This document shows, piece by piece, positions 40,850-51,093 of a DNA stretch of 64,000 bases. The DNA is from Podospora pseudocomata (lineage: Eukaryota; Ascomycota; Sordariomycetes; Sordariales; Podosporaceae), in contig NC_085891.1 of the NCBI RefSeq assembly GCF_035222375.1, positions 682,001 through 746,000 on the forward strand. Reading direction: 5' to 3'. The position numbers were made by a program, and so were the translations under genes. A model generated the notes under the pieces. It ran no database searches. It was not told the origin of the DNA and saw only the letters and a list, made by a program, of their open reading frames with translations. Every line of letters begins with the position of its first letter. Position 1 is the stretch's first letter.

Positions 40850-42907
40850 TCACCTCCTAACCCAATAACCCCCCCTCCCATGCATCCTATCCTTCGCCTC
40901 GGGATCAAACCCCCTAATCCCAACCTTGTGAAGCGGCACACTCGGCACTTTGCTCGCAACTTTTTGCTTGACATCCAGAAATCTCTCCCCCATTCCTCTC
41001 TCACTCTTCTTTTGCTTCAACAGCACCGCCGCGTTTTCAGGTCCCCAATTTTCTCTCCTTCCCGGCCCAGAAAGGCAAGACAAGACCATGTGCACGTCCT
41101 GACTAAACGCCACTAGTTTGTCCTCTATCTGCGCGTTGAACCCCAGACACGGGCGAAGATACCCCATTGCAATGACTTTGATCTCCCTCCCGAGAAAACC
41201 ACGGGGGAATTCGTGGAGCAGGTGGACAGCAACCTGCGGCTCTGGGGCCGCTTGCGGTCGGGAGGAGGGGAGAGGGCCGGCGGAGATGAGAGCCTCGTGC
41301 CAGACTGGCGATGGGGGCGGGGGGCAGTCGGGGGAGGAGGAGGCGGTTTTGGGCGGGAGGATGCACGCCCACCCGGCGTACACACCCCTTAGGGCGAACC
41401 TTGCTGATTCGGGGGATGTGCGCAGCAAGTTTGCGGTGGGGACGCCAAGTTCGGCGGTGGATCTCCCCGTTCCTCGGTTGACGAGGCCGGTGAATTTCAG
41501 GGGGAAGGGGGGCAAGGGGCCGGAGTCGGGGCCAATATCATGGCATGAGGGGGAGGAGGAGAAGGAGGAGGAGGAGGAGGAGGAGCGGGAGGAGGAGATG
41601 TACGAGTTTTTTTCTTGACGGAGGGCGGCATTTTCGTTTATTTTGTCTGTGGCTATCTCGTAGGCTAGGGTTTTCACCATGCCGGGGGCGACGCGGTCGT
41701 AGCCTGCTTGGATGGGGGCAATGATGGGGTCGACGCGGGAGAGGATCACCTTTGAGCCGACAAAGGCTGCGGCTTCGAGGGGGAGGGTGGAGAGGGTTGC
41801 GCCGCGGAATTTGGACGAGTCGGTTGAGGTGCTGGCTATGCGGAAGATGGGGGAGGAGCAGAGGATTTTGCGTTTTGAGGAGGAGCTGGTTTCGTCTGCC
41901 TGACCATCAGGGGGGCCACCGGCGCAGAGGTGAAGACGAAAGTAACCGTCGTCCGAGGCTTCAGGGATGCGGACCACGTGGGTTTCGCGGGGGATGTGGG
42001 CTTTTTTGGGGCCTTTATCTTTGAGCATCTTTCTGGCGGCTTTGTCCATGTCTCTCTTCCAGCCGCGCTCGGTGTCACGCTCGACTTCGTCTGGCTGGAC
42101 GGCGACGGAAGGGGTGACGTTGAACCAGTCGTCTGTGGAGCCGAAGAAGGCTTTGATCTTCATGCCGCTGTCGCCGGAGAAGCCGCGTTGTTGAAGCCAT
42201 ATTGAGCGATCTGGTGGGAGGGGATAGTCTGGGGCGCTGAAGATGGATATCTCAACTGAGGTGCTGGGGCCACGATAAAAGATGAGTGGTGAGGAATGTC
42301 GCAAAATGGTGTAGTGCTTTGTTGACTCGGTTGGCGGTGGGATCAAGCCACCGGCGAAATAACGGGCTTCTGAAAGGGCGTTTTGCCAGAATGGTTTTGA
42401 CTCTGCACCAGAGTTAGGTCCGGGGGTCACACCCGGCCCGAATGTCGCAGCGGCGCTGACGGGTGTGGGAGTTGTTGGGCGTGGGCTCAGACTGGGAGAC
42501 TTTAACCCGTACTGGGATAAATTCGGTAGACTGGTCTGCACCCGGAGCCGGTGACTGAGCGGCGGTGGTGGTGGTGGTGGTGGTGGTGGAAAATAGGGGC
42601 TTTGCGGGCTTCTGTCTTCGCCGCGCGACACCGGCCGGAGAGGGTCTTCAATCCGGAGTGCACCGATGCCGGGATCTACATTGACCCGCACCGGAAGTGG
42701 GGGCGGCCGGGGCGGCCTCGGCGGTGGTGGTGGTGGAAGTGGAAGCGTCGGGAGCGGTGTATACGGAGGTGGTGGTGGTGGTTGTTGCTCCCAGTGGTTT
42801 TCAGGGGTTGCCGTTGCCCGCAGGTCAACAACAGGTGATGGTGGTGGACGGTAAAAGTCAGGAGCTGGTGGTCTTTGTCCAACATGCAGACACGAGGGGT
42901 GATCCAT
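40850..42907 (-). CDS. Large protein with riboflavin-kinase-like C-terminus (685 aa)
   Basis: A single exon from ATG 42907. Residues 1-150 are rich in polyproline runs and probably disordered. A conserved central region follows (WQNALSEARYFAGGL, ILRHSSPLIFYRGPSTSVE), then a basic segment rich in Lys and Asp. A Ser run precedes a C-terminal domain resembling riboflavin kinase, with FTGLVNRGTGRSTAELGVP and then TANL, GVYAGWAC and VHLLHEFPRGFLGREIKV. Active riboflavin kinases have a Glu just before the VH of that last strand; here it reads QVAVHLL, so catalysis is doubtful. Similar large proteins are conserved in filamentous fungi with vague names. No membrane segment. Function unknown. Confidence 0.85.
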   Translation of the reverse strand: MDHPSCLHVGQRPPAPDFYRPPPSPVVDLRATATPENHWEQQPPPPPPYTPLPTLPLPPPPPPRPPRPPPLPVRVNVDPGIGALRIEDPLRPVSRGEDRSPQSPYFPPPPPPPPPPLSHRLRVQTSLPNLSQYGLKSPSLSPRPTTPTPVSAAATFGPGVTPGPNSGAESKPFWQNALSEARYFAGGLIPPPTESTKHYTILRHSSPLIFYRGPSTSVEISIFSAPDYPLPPDRSIWLQQRGFSGDSGMKIKAFFGSTDDWFNVTPSVAVQPDEVERDTERGWKRDMDKAARKMLKDKGPKKAHIPRETHVVRIPEASDDGYFRLHLCAGGPPDGQADETSSSSKRKILCSSPIFRIASTSTDSSKFRGATLSTLPLEAAAFVGSKVILSRVDPIIAPIQAGYDRVAPGMVKTLAYEIATDKINENAALRQEKNSYISSSRSSSSSSSFSSSPSCHDIGPDSGPLPPFPLKFTGLVNRGTGRSTAELGVPTANLLRTSPESARFALRGVYAGWACILPPKTASSSPDCPPPPSPVWHEALISAGPLPSSRPQAAPEPQVAVHLLHEFPRGFLGREIKVIAMGYLRPCLGFNAQIEDKLVAFSQDVHMVLSCLSGPGRRENWGPENAAVLLKQKKSERGMGERFLDVKQKVASKVPSVPLHKVGIRGFDPEAKDRMHGRGGYWVRR

Positions 42908-43195
42908 TATCCTCAAAAATACTCTCCCAAAATAACTCTAATTATGAGCCCAGTTTATTTGAAGATTCTGAGTTGATGAAAACACGAATCTCAAGTTTGC
43001 TTGCTGCTCGGAAATGAACAAAACAAACAGTGGAGTAGCAGGTCTGGGCACTACGGATTGGGACACTTGAATGTATAACCCTAACCCTATTCTATCCAAG
43101 ACAACACACCCCATAAGTTTCCATCACTGTCACAAACTACTTTGCCTGTATCACATATCCCAAATAGCCCCTGCTCAATATCTGGTATGTGATGC

Positions 43196-43584
43196 TCAAC
43201 GACTGTTATTGGCGTTCAGGCTGGGCTTGATGGTGTCGAGAATTGCTTGCATCCGTGCTCGATAGAACCTTTTCGCGAAGGTGCAAGGAGAGATGTCGGA
43301 GAAACTGGTAGGATGCGGGTAAAGACATTGTCGTGTGTGTAGGTCATGGCATGGTGAAGATCTTCGAGGCTCAAACTGCTAAGGATATCACCAATAAGGC
43401 ACTGAGCAAACTGAACATAAAATAGGTGAAATCTTAGGTGTGCCACAACAAAGACACAGGGTGACTTGGATGAGGAAGTGGCTACAGTGAACAGAAACAG
43501 AAACTCAAGAAATGCGTTAAATAGGTACCGTAAGTCAGAGTTAGCCGTGGATGTGGTCGCTGAAGTTGGGTTTCGACGATTCAT
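43196..43584 (-). CDS. Tiny Cys-rich protein, possible zinc ribbon (84 aa)
   Basis: Three exons, complement(43196..43304, 43392..43481, 43529..43584), with introns of 87 bp (GTGATA...CTACCAG) and 47 bp (GTACCT...CACTGTAG), both phase 2. The spliced protein starts MNRRNPTSATTSTANSDL. The middle exon carries CLCC and, ten residues on, CSVC, spaced like a small zinc ribbon; the last exon is basic and helical (KRFYRARMQAILDTIKP). A TTTATAAA box lies about 165 bp upstream of the ATG. Other frames of this stretch are also open, so the splice model is a proposal. No family recognised. Confidence 0.45.
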
Positions 43585-43747
43585 TGTGTCACGTTCTGAT
43601 GTGTTGGGTAGTGTGTCTTGAAGAGTGATTGGTGACAAGCCACCGTCTCGAGCTTCAGTAAGTGGGAGAGAAGCAATGACGCAGAAGTGTTGATGTGCAA
43701 AGACGAGCAGGTTTACATTGCACATTTTGAAGAGGCACGGCGGTACC

Positions 43748-43755
43748 TTTATAAA
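43748..43755 (-). promoter_or_regulatory. TATA box of the tiny Cys-rich gene
   Basis: TTTATAAA lies 164-171 bp upstream of the proposed ATG 43584. The match is perfect but it is symmetric, so direction is taken from context. Confidence 0.35.
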
Positions 43756-44282
43756 TCTGTTCTCAAACTCAAGACGCAGTTGCTGTTCTCTACCTACTGG
43801 CACGATCTCGTACATCCAATCGCCTGGATTCAATGTTTCCAATGATCAGGGTCAAGATCGACCCGGCACGTACCCTCTTCTGAAATGGGCTGTCGGCCAA
43901 TCAAAAGCAATCTGCCTTTGAACGATCATCCAGGCAGATATCATCTTTTGCCGGGCTTGGAGTCAAGGCATCGGAACGCGCTTCAAGGCGCCCCGCACCC
44001 AAACTGAGAATACGGAAAGCATGTTCCTCCCCAAAGCCAAGTTCAGTTCCCACGTTTGCCAACAGGTGATGGCCACGCTGTGTGGTATTTCTCCTGACCT
44101 TCCATCATCCTTCCACATTTAATGCGGCTCGAACTGTGCTGATTCGAGGCCATTCACAATGCACAACACGTTCAACGCAAACAGGATACACCTCCAGCCC
44201 TGTACTCTTTTGACTTATCACCACTTTCTTGTTCGCAAGGAGATTCAAAATCTATAACCGCGATATCCTTCTCAGGCATTTA

Positions 44283-44561
44283 ATGGAGCTTGCATCACAG
44301 AAGCCAAAGAAGGAATTAAAATGGGAATCTTTCAAGGAAGAGCTCGTGGAACTCTACATCTCCCGAGATCTATGTTTGAAACAGCTCATGGGGATAATGG
44401 AGGAGCGACATTCTTTCCAGGCCACGTATGCATTTTTTAAATCTCCCCACGCTAAGATTCAAGGGCGGGATCGCACTGACTTTGTCCAGAACGCCACAAT
44501 ACGAATATCAATTCAAGAAACAGGGACTTCGGAAGTACATGACCAAAAACTGTCTACATAA
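44283..44561 (+). CDS. Clr5-domain ORF (92 aa), probably partial
   Basis: From ATG 44283 the protein carries a Clr5-type domain at about residues 12-60: WESFKEELVELYISRD, then LKQLMGIMEERHSFQAT and YAFFKSPHAKIQ. Clr5 domains are found at the N-terminus of fungal proteins, often with ankyrin or TPR tails, and take their name from a fission yeast silencing factor. The domain's usual KWG ending is replaced by KIQGRDR. No downstream exon with repeats was found, so this may be a remnant or a short free-standing copy. Confidence 0.6.
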   Translation: MELASQKPKKELKWESFKEELVELYISRDLCLKQLMGIMEERHSFQATYAFFKSPHAKIQGRDRTDFVQNATIRISIQETGTSEVHDQKLST

Positions 44562-44921
44562 CCCCATCGCGATTGGTGTTCGGCTCTCTATGAGGTAGTC
44601 CATCAAAACTGAGGCAGAGCAAACATCCCACACCCATTTCAAATCTAATGTTGAAGATAGCTGCTACCAAAACGAACATACCTACTGGCGTCCGATCAAC
44701 GGAGATACAAATGTCAAAGGCAACCTGTCCCAAGTTCCACTATTCCTCAGAGCCTTGTATTCCAATCACGTCTTCTCTCGTTGCTTCTCCTCCTCCTCCG
44801 CTCAATCATGCTGCCGATAAAGTAGTCCTGATACCTGTGCCTGCACAAGTAGTGTGAGCAAGCGGCAGATTCTGAGCGTACATGGTTCGTCCTTGCGTTT
44901 ATCTGACGTGACTGAAATGCC

Positions 44922-45701
44922 CTATGACATCCTTTGGCCAATGATTTGCACAAGCCTAAACAAGAGAGTTAGCTGCCTACGGTAAAGTGAGTTCCCTATG
45001 ACCCTAGAGGGAGAAAGCTCGAAGGCGAGATATGTACTCAATGCGTCACAGCAGGTGGGACAGAACGCTGAACCCTTCTTTGTCTGGCCGAAAAAACGCT
45101 CTTCACACCCTCGTAACAGAGTTCTATCGCTACCACGCCTTCCCTCTCTAACGTTCCGCCTGGCTTTGCAGTAATCTCTTTTAGTTTTTTCAGCGTGCCA
45201 GGCAACACGACACACACAAGGTCTCCACTGAGGCACAGGGGCTGTGGCTGTGACTCGGAGGGCTTCTGACGCGGTTACTGGCACTGGAGCTGATGCCTGA
45301 GTGGCGACTGTCCATGCATTTTGCTCGTAATCAAAGCCGGTCGGCATCGGAGCTGGTGTCTGAGGGTTGACTGCCCATCCGTAATAATTCTTGGCCGGAT
45401 TCACTTGCACTGGAACTGGAGCTGGTGCCTCAGTGCTGACTGGCCGGTCATTTGCCCCGGAATCATAGCCCTCTGACATTGGAGCCGGTGACTGAGTGCA
45501 GACTCGCAAGTCATTTGCCTCGTAATCATAGCCGGCTGGCACCGGAGCTGGTGCCCAACATGGTGTTGCCATGCAATCTGCCCTGTAATTATAGCCGCCC
45601 GTGCCGGCTGCCATATCTGACTGTGGTGCAAATTGAGATTCTGCTTCGAAAGCGGTTTGAAATTGTTGATCTGGAATCTTGCCCATTGATCCAGACATCA
45701 T
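44922..45701 (-). CDS. Proline-rich tandem-repeat protein (259 aa)
   Basis: Open frame from ATG 45701 (a second ATG follows at once). Residues about 50-150 contain four degenerate repeats of roughly 24-28 residues built on APAPVPAGYDYEAN-like cores followed by a V-x-T-Q/E segment. The C-terminal part is basic and has cysteines (PCVCRVAW, CPTCC). No signal peptide. The end may be wrong if an intron is present. The repeats suggest a fast-evolving surface or binding protein, but no family is recognised. Confidence 0.5.
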   Translation of the reverse strand: MMSGSMGKIPDQQFQTAFEAESQFAPQSDMAAGTGGYNYRADCMATPCWAPAPVPAGYDYEANDLRVCTQSPAPMSEGYDSGANDRPVSTEAPAPVPVQVNPAKNYYGWAVNPQTPAPMPTGFDYEQNAWTVATQASAPVPVTASEALRVTATAPVPQWRPCVCRVAWHAEKTKRDYCKARRNVREGRRGSDRTLLRGCEERFFGQTKKGSAFCPTCCDALSTYLAFELSPSRVIGNSLYRRQLTLLFRLVQIIGQRMS

Positions 45702-45764
45702 ATCTTTCCGCCATCTCGAAGGCGTGATTTTCGTGGGTCTCGAAGATGCACCGGCGCGGCTGTC

Positions 45765-46358
45765 TCATCCTCTCTTGGGCAACGATCTGACCTTTGGCTC
45801 CGACACTTTCTCAGCTCCTCGACTTCTCTTTGACAATTGTGCGACGCTGGGAGCCGTTCGTATGAGGGAGCCCCCTAGGACCGTGTAGCCTAACATGAAT
45901 CTTGTCGAAGTCTTTTTAGAAGCAGCTTGGGCTTTGTTGCCTTCAGAGGAATCGGCTAAGGTTGTATAGTCTGATGTGATCCATGTCGGCGAAGTCGTGG
46001 CGATGCTAGGGTCAGTATAACCAGTAGTTGAAGCCGATTGAGCTTGAGATTTCTGATTGAGCGCTGCGTCTGCTAGCGCATGCAGGCCGTATGGTCCACT
46101 ATACTGAAGGACCTCGTCTGCCCTTCTCATTACACCTCCTGCAGACAAATCCGCAGTGCCCTCTTCACCCAGCGGCCGTATAATTGGTAGCTGCAATCGG
46201 CCAGCAATAGTAGACATTAGCATGATGCTTAAGTGGCCTCGCATAGACTCATGCAGGTGGCAGAGGTTGATGACTTACACGACATCTCCCACACAGTTGC
46301 CCCCAAACCCGCGGCGCTTACTGGGATTGCACCTACACCGACCCTCACACTGGGACAT
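45765..46358 (-). CDS. Hypothetical protein, two-exon model (167 aa)
   Basis: Proposed exons complement(45765..46190, 46281..46358). Exon 1 encodes a Cys- and Arg-rich start (MSQCEGRCRCNPSKRRGFGG). The intron uses a weak GTGTAA donor, with a better GTAAGT two bases on in a phase that gives only a 44-residue product. It ends GATTGCAG after an ATGCTAATG branch site. Exon 2 gives a Ser/Thr/Ala-rich protein with natural codon use (MRRADEVLQYSGPYGLHALA). It lies directly upstream of the proline-rich gene on the same strand and could belong to it. No domain recognised. Confidence 0.33.
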
Positions 46359-47939
46359 GTTGGTTTCTTTGCGATTGTCTAGCTCTCTAGAGGCGCCTTT
46401 TAAAGACTGTCTACCCCAGTTGGATTGCTTCGTTGATAGAATGAGTTGGCTTACAAGTGAGTAAGCAAGGTGGGTAAATAGGTACATATATAGAAAGTCG
46501 TTCTGCGACTAATTGACTTCCGGCGCCTCGCGCATGGTGGGCATATGATTCCGCCTCCATGGTTGCTATCTCATCTCTTCGTATCTCCACATGATTTGAT
46601 AATTTGCGCAGCTTGGGTGAACCAGAGCCACCCAATGCCGGGACACAGCCAAGTCTCATGTATTCGCCGATTGTCAACAATGTGTGACCTTTTGATCGCC
46701 CAGTGCTAGAATTCATGTGAGCATCATCAAGTGCTATGTTGGTGGCGACTGTTTCAGGAACGTTCTCGTGGTAGCATCACGTTGAGAAAATGTTCAGAAG
46801 AAACTAGATTATGAGTTTTGGTACCTGAGGAACAAGGCCTTTATCTCCGTTGGCACTGGTCAAAGCTTTCCAGAATGACCACCGCAGGCTTTCTTCCAAA
46901 CAATCCAGTCCATATTCTTAAACAGGGAGGTCCTGGTGATTTGTTCTGGGCGTAGGTGGGCATGACAGTTCAGTGCACTGAAGATCATTTGATTGCCCAA
47001 CAAAGAACGGCAGTTGTTCTCAGCAAACTAGACTAGAAAATAGATATACGGCCAGATTCATAGTATTCATCTATTGGAAATTTGACCTCCTGTTTTCTGG
47101 AAGTATTCAGTGCCTCGCAGCTGAACAGAGGGATTATCATTTCTGTTCAGGGGCCATTGTTTACAAACTGATAAGAGAGAGTGGGTCTATTGAAAAGGCG
47201 CTCTTGAGCTCAAGAAATGAAAGTTTCCAAGCAGGAACCAAGAAATCCGTCGTCAATGATATGCAGGTAAGGAAATTTAAGGTTCTAATCTCCAGGCTGT
47301 CACGGCTGTCAGAATGGGTGTTCAATCGGCAAGGTCGATCAATTTCCCGTTCCCTGTCCTGCCCAACGCCGCCATCACCCCTTTTTTTGCAACAACCTAC
47401 CACACACGCCTTCTCTTGAAATCAACAGCAAAGTTCCAACATTGACACACTATTACTATACTAGCTCTAACTATATCGAGACGATGGATCTATTGGGGCT
47501 GTCTGAGAAAAGCCCTGGAGCCAGAATTTTAAGTGTGCAGCTGGAGGAGAAAGCCAAGTGACTTTGCTAAATTGTAGACTTATGTGGTCAGCACACCATC
47601 CCTGAAACGGTCACAGACTTGCAAACTCTAAGCCAGTTTCAGCCAGGAAGGATTCATTCTTTGCAACTCCCAGCATGCATCAAGGAACGGAGGTTATAAA
47701 GTCCCAGCAGATATCAGCCACATGCCTCAAAGCGCAGCCATCAGCCAATATTCGTTTCTCGTCAGTTCAAAGATTTTCACTTCTTTTCTCGCCCGGTTCT
47801 ATTCTCTCCTCCACAGTCTGATAATCTTACCCTGCCTAGGAACCTAGATACTGGCCCTTATGTATCAGCACCTCAGGATCTGAGACCCATGATAAAAGAC
47901 TGACAGACATTTCAATCCGGCGCTAACGAGAGAGGGGTG
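46359..47939. other. Intergenic stretch
   Basis: About 1.6 kb without a supported gene. An open frame at 46411-46716 (minus) lacks a domain or clear gene structure. The last 250 bases have the CT- and CA-rich look of a promoter and leader for the membrane protein gene at 47940. Confidence 0.4.
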
Positions 47940-49180
47940 ATGACTCTCAATCTCACCAGGAACTTCTTGCTTCTAGCAAGTATTGCCACGAAGATTGGTG
48001 CCTCGCCACAAAGGCATTCGGGTTGGGCCTCACCGGACCCCACCGGCACAAAAACACAAGATGGACTAGAGCATCTTCGGATATCGCATAAGCCTACGGA
48101 TGCCCCGATCCTGGCCACATCACGAGAGTTGCGTCGCGGGGATGATGATGCTGGCGTCTGCGGTTACTTCGACAACCCCGCTATTCGTACGTGATGCTTA
48201 ATACTTTCCTATCATATATGAGTCTAACAGCACTTTGTTTCAGCGGCTTATCACTGCCTTCCATACGAAACATGCACCAACATCGGCAACTATCGCGCGT
48301 GTTGCCCCAAGGGAGATTGGTGCGCAGATTTAGATTCTCACCACACAGCATGCGTGGATTACACCCATGCCGCGTGCCTCTATCCAACCCCAGGCACGTT
48401 ATGTTGGTAAGAGCCCTTCAAGTTCTCGTAGCAAGTCGGTACGATACTAACTATTGGACCTTCAGTAATGGCGAAGACGGTTATGGCTATTGCCGGCAAT
48501 ACCACTGGTCAACATCTGCAACACCGAATCGAACCTTCACGGTCTTTGCCTGCATGCCAGGGAAACACACCGATGTTGGCACGCTCTTACCCACCCCGCC
48601 CTCGGGCTCCAGTCTCCCCACCGAATCATCGAACGATCCCAGCTACGAGGACTTGCTACGTTTCGGAGGCTCTACATTCTCATCGACGTCAGACACGCCA
48701 TCAAGCAAAAGCGAAACACCAGTGGGGGCCATTGTGGGAGGGGCTATTGGGGGTCTGGCCGTCATAGGAGCAGTCATTGTCGCCATCTTCTTCATGTTCT
48801 TCCGCAGCAAGAAGCAGGTGATTGAGGCGAAATCAGGGCCAGGATCGTCGACATCATTGTCGGATCATGAGCAGTCGGTTGACCTGCTGCCTCAACAGTC
48901 ACCGATTGCTAGGACATGGAGACCTTCTTCTATATCCTATGCACCCCCACTCTCGGGTCCGGGGTTCACACTGCCGAATCCCAAAGCAACAAGCACGATT
49001 GTGTCACCCGAGAGCGAAGACGACTCGCTAGAACAACAACATCAACCGTTAATGTCGATGCGGGGACCAATGAGCCCTGTCAATGCTGTTCCGGTCGAGA
49101 TCGGAAAGGCCAAGGAGTCTCCTATTGAACTGGCTGAAACGTGCGGACACTATGAGCTTGCGTCGCATCCTGTCAAGTGA
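47940..49180 (+). CDS. Single-pass membrane protein with Cys-rich ectodomain (374 aa)
   Basis: Exons 47940..48186, 48244..48406 and 48466..49180 with clean borders (GTACGT...TTTCAG, GTAAGA...CTTCAG). A signal peptide is predicted at about 1-21 (FLLLASIATKIGA). The ectodomain has about a dozen cysteines in CGYFDN, YHCLPYETCTN, ACCPKGDWCADL, ACVDY and the third exon, a pattern seen in fungal wall-associated proteins. A Ser/Thr-rich stalk leads to a glycine-rich membrane helix (VGAIVGGAIGGLAVIGAV) and a cytosolic tail of about 130 residues with a basic stop-transfer RSKK. The layout recalls fungal wall sensors, but it is not a WSC domain I can confirm. Role at the cell surface is inferred. Confidence 0.85.
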
Positions 49181-49506
49181 AATCGAAGTAGTGTGGCATA
49201 TGGGTTTATAGCGAGTCCAGATATAGGGTACAGTAATACAGTGTATTTTCTGATAGAAAAGATAAGCGAACTGGAAGAAACCCAAACCTACACAGAACCT
49301 TCTTATACCACAAGAGCTTATCCGTGGGTCAAGGGCTGGAGACCCGTGTAAGTTGAAAGGGACTTTACTGGTCAGCGGCAAGGTTTCGTTTGCAGAAAAC
49401 GCTTTTGTTGACTCTGATGAACAGCACGCTAGCATTGTTAGGTATACTCATTTTCATTTTCAGGGCATACGCTTTGTATATAGGTACCTATGGGTTACTG
49501 CAACAT

Positions 49507-50274
49507 CTACTCTTCGAGGTAGACTCCTTGGCCACCTTCCGACTCATCAAAGCCACACATTCTCAAAATAATCATCGCAGTATCTCCGTCAACGTCTACA
49601 TTCCCAACGTATCCCAACCACCCCTCTCCAACCTTAGCCATCGCAGCCGCACTAGCACCCGTTGAATCAGAATACCAGCTCTCACCGGATTTCATTCCCT
49701 CCGCCCGCAGCTTAACAGCATTCCAATCAACTACATCAGGCAATGCATCTTTCCCCTGTCCCGGAGCCTCAGCCCTTCCATATTCACCCCGTGAACAACC
49801 ACCGAACTTCCAATCCAACCCCTCGATCTCAGAGAACATGGTGTCAAAGTCTCTCGGGATAACACCACACGGAAATTCGCAGCAAATAATCACCCTGCCC
49901 CCCTTTCGGATGTAATTCTTGAGGAGCAGATGCCATATGGGAGAGTGGCGAGGGAAGGTGATGCCGTGGTCAGCAATCAATACAGCACTGAAGCTGTTCG
50001 CGACCTCTCGGTGGGAAAACATCTCCAGGGCATCTTCGGGGTCTTCGGCCTTCAAGATTCTGCCCGACTCTGCCGGCAAAGCATGCAAGAGGTTCTCGTA
50101 TTCGATGTCGAACCAAGAGGGCGACTGTAGGGAGAGAAGAAGGACGTGCCTCGGGATACGTAAGGGTCTGGGAACTGTCATGTCGTCGTGGGCTGTTGTG
50201 GGTGAATTGCCGTTGACGGTGGTTCGTTCACACGTGTGCGACTGGTGGTCGCTGTGGTGGTTTGTGGTGACCAT
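49507..50274 (-). CDS. Conserved-looking hypothetical protein (255 aa)
   Basis: A single exon from ATG 50274. After a polar N-terminus of about 35 residues it shows an alpha/beta pattern: HVLLLSLQSPSWFDIEYENL, FSAVLIADHGITFPRHS, GGRVIICCEFPCGVIP, and near the end GWLGYVGNVDVDGD with MIILRMCGFD. This resembles a ThuA/glutamine-amidotransferase-like flavodoxin fold, though no catalytic triad is clear. Function not assigned. Confidence 0.75.
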   Translation of the reverse strand: MVTTNHHSDHQSHTCERTTVNGNSPTTAHDDMTVPRPLRIPRHVLLLSLQSPSWFDIEYENLLHALPAESGRILKAEDPEDALEMFSHREVANSFSAVLIADHGITFPRHSPIWHLLLKNYIRKGGRVIICCEFPCGVIPRDFDTMFSEIEGLDWKFGGCSRGEYGRAEAPGQGKDALPDVVDWNAVKLRAEGMKSGESWYSDSTGASAAAMAKVGEGWLGYVGNVDVDGDTAMIILRMCGFDESEGGQGVYLEE

Positions 50275-51093
50275 CTAAGGCGACAAGGGGGTTAGTAAAT
50301 AAATATACAGACTCTGCAAAGTCGAGTGATATACCTTGACAACTATCCAAACTTTGAGACTTTGAGGAAGATGGGTCTCAAGAGGAGGTTTCTGAATCTA
50401 AAAGTCGGGAAGCAGTCGGAAGAAAAAGCAGTAGGGAGTGACTGTTGTTTTTACCATTCAGTTCACGTGGTCAAAGACAGCATCACCAGAAGAGCAACAA
50501 GCAGGTGGGTTGTCACCTTATCGCGTTATCGGACATGACAGTACGATAACAAACCCCCGAACAGTGCTCACAAATGTTAACTGGCAGAGTTTTGCCATGT
50601 TGCCCCGCCTTTGTCTTATTTCAGGATATTCCTGTAAGGACCCATTTGTTCCTTTTATGTATGCTGTCTCTTCTTCTGACCTGTCGAAATTCGAGCCTTG
50701 ATCATGGTTGAAGGATGAGGGTGTAAAATAGAGAACCTGGCATACCTAAGATAGGTCATCATTGTGTTTGAGTCAATTCAAGCAATGTAGTCATTCACAG
50801 ATCTCATCATTCCTTAGGTCTTCACAGATGTTTAATGAGTAAGGTGCGCAATAACTAAGGTATATTCTTCCTGTCATGAATGTTGTCAAAACTATTGCAT
50901 AAAGGTGAGTAAAATTTGATGAAAACAAAGCTATGTTCTTTGCCAACTCATAGCTACCTTTACTTAGTCGTTACCAACCTAATATTCAACTTTCCACATT
51001 ATAACCTCAAAACTAACCAATCAACCCATGCTTGCTTTGAATTCACTTTCGTCACCCTTCCATGTTTCTCAAAGAACTCGAACTGCAACATCA
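50275..51093. other. Intergenic stretch
   Basis: About 820 bp, AT-rich toward the right, with no gene supported. It covers the promoter of the gene at 49507-50274 and the 3' region of the gene at 51094. Confidence 0.4.

Noticed and set aside
43079-43093. Telomere-like CCCTAACCCTA
   Set aside because: Fewer than three repeat units, inside an ordinary intergenic region; too short to be an interstitial telomere.
46411-46716. 101-codon minus-strand open frame
   Set aside because: No domain or splice support, although it sits upstream of the two-exon model at 45765-46358; left out for lack of evidence.
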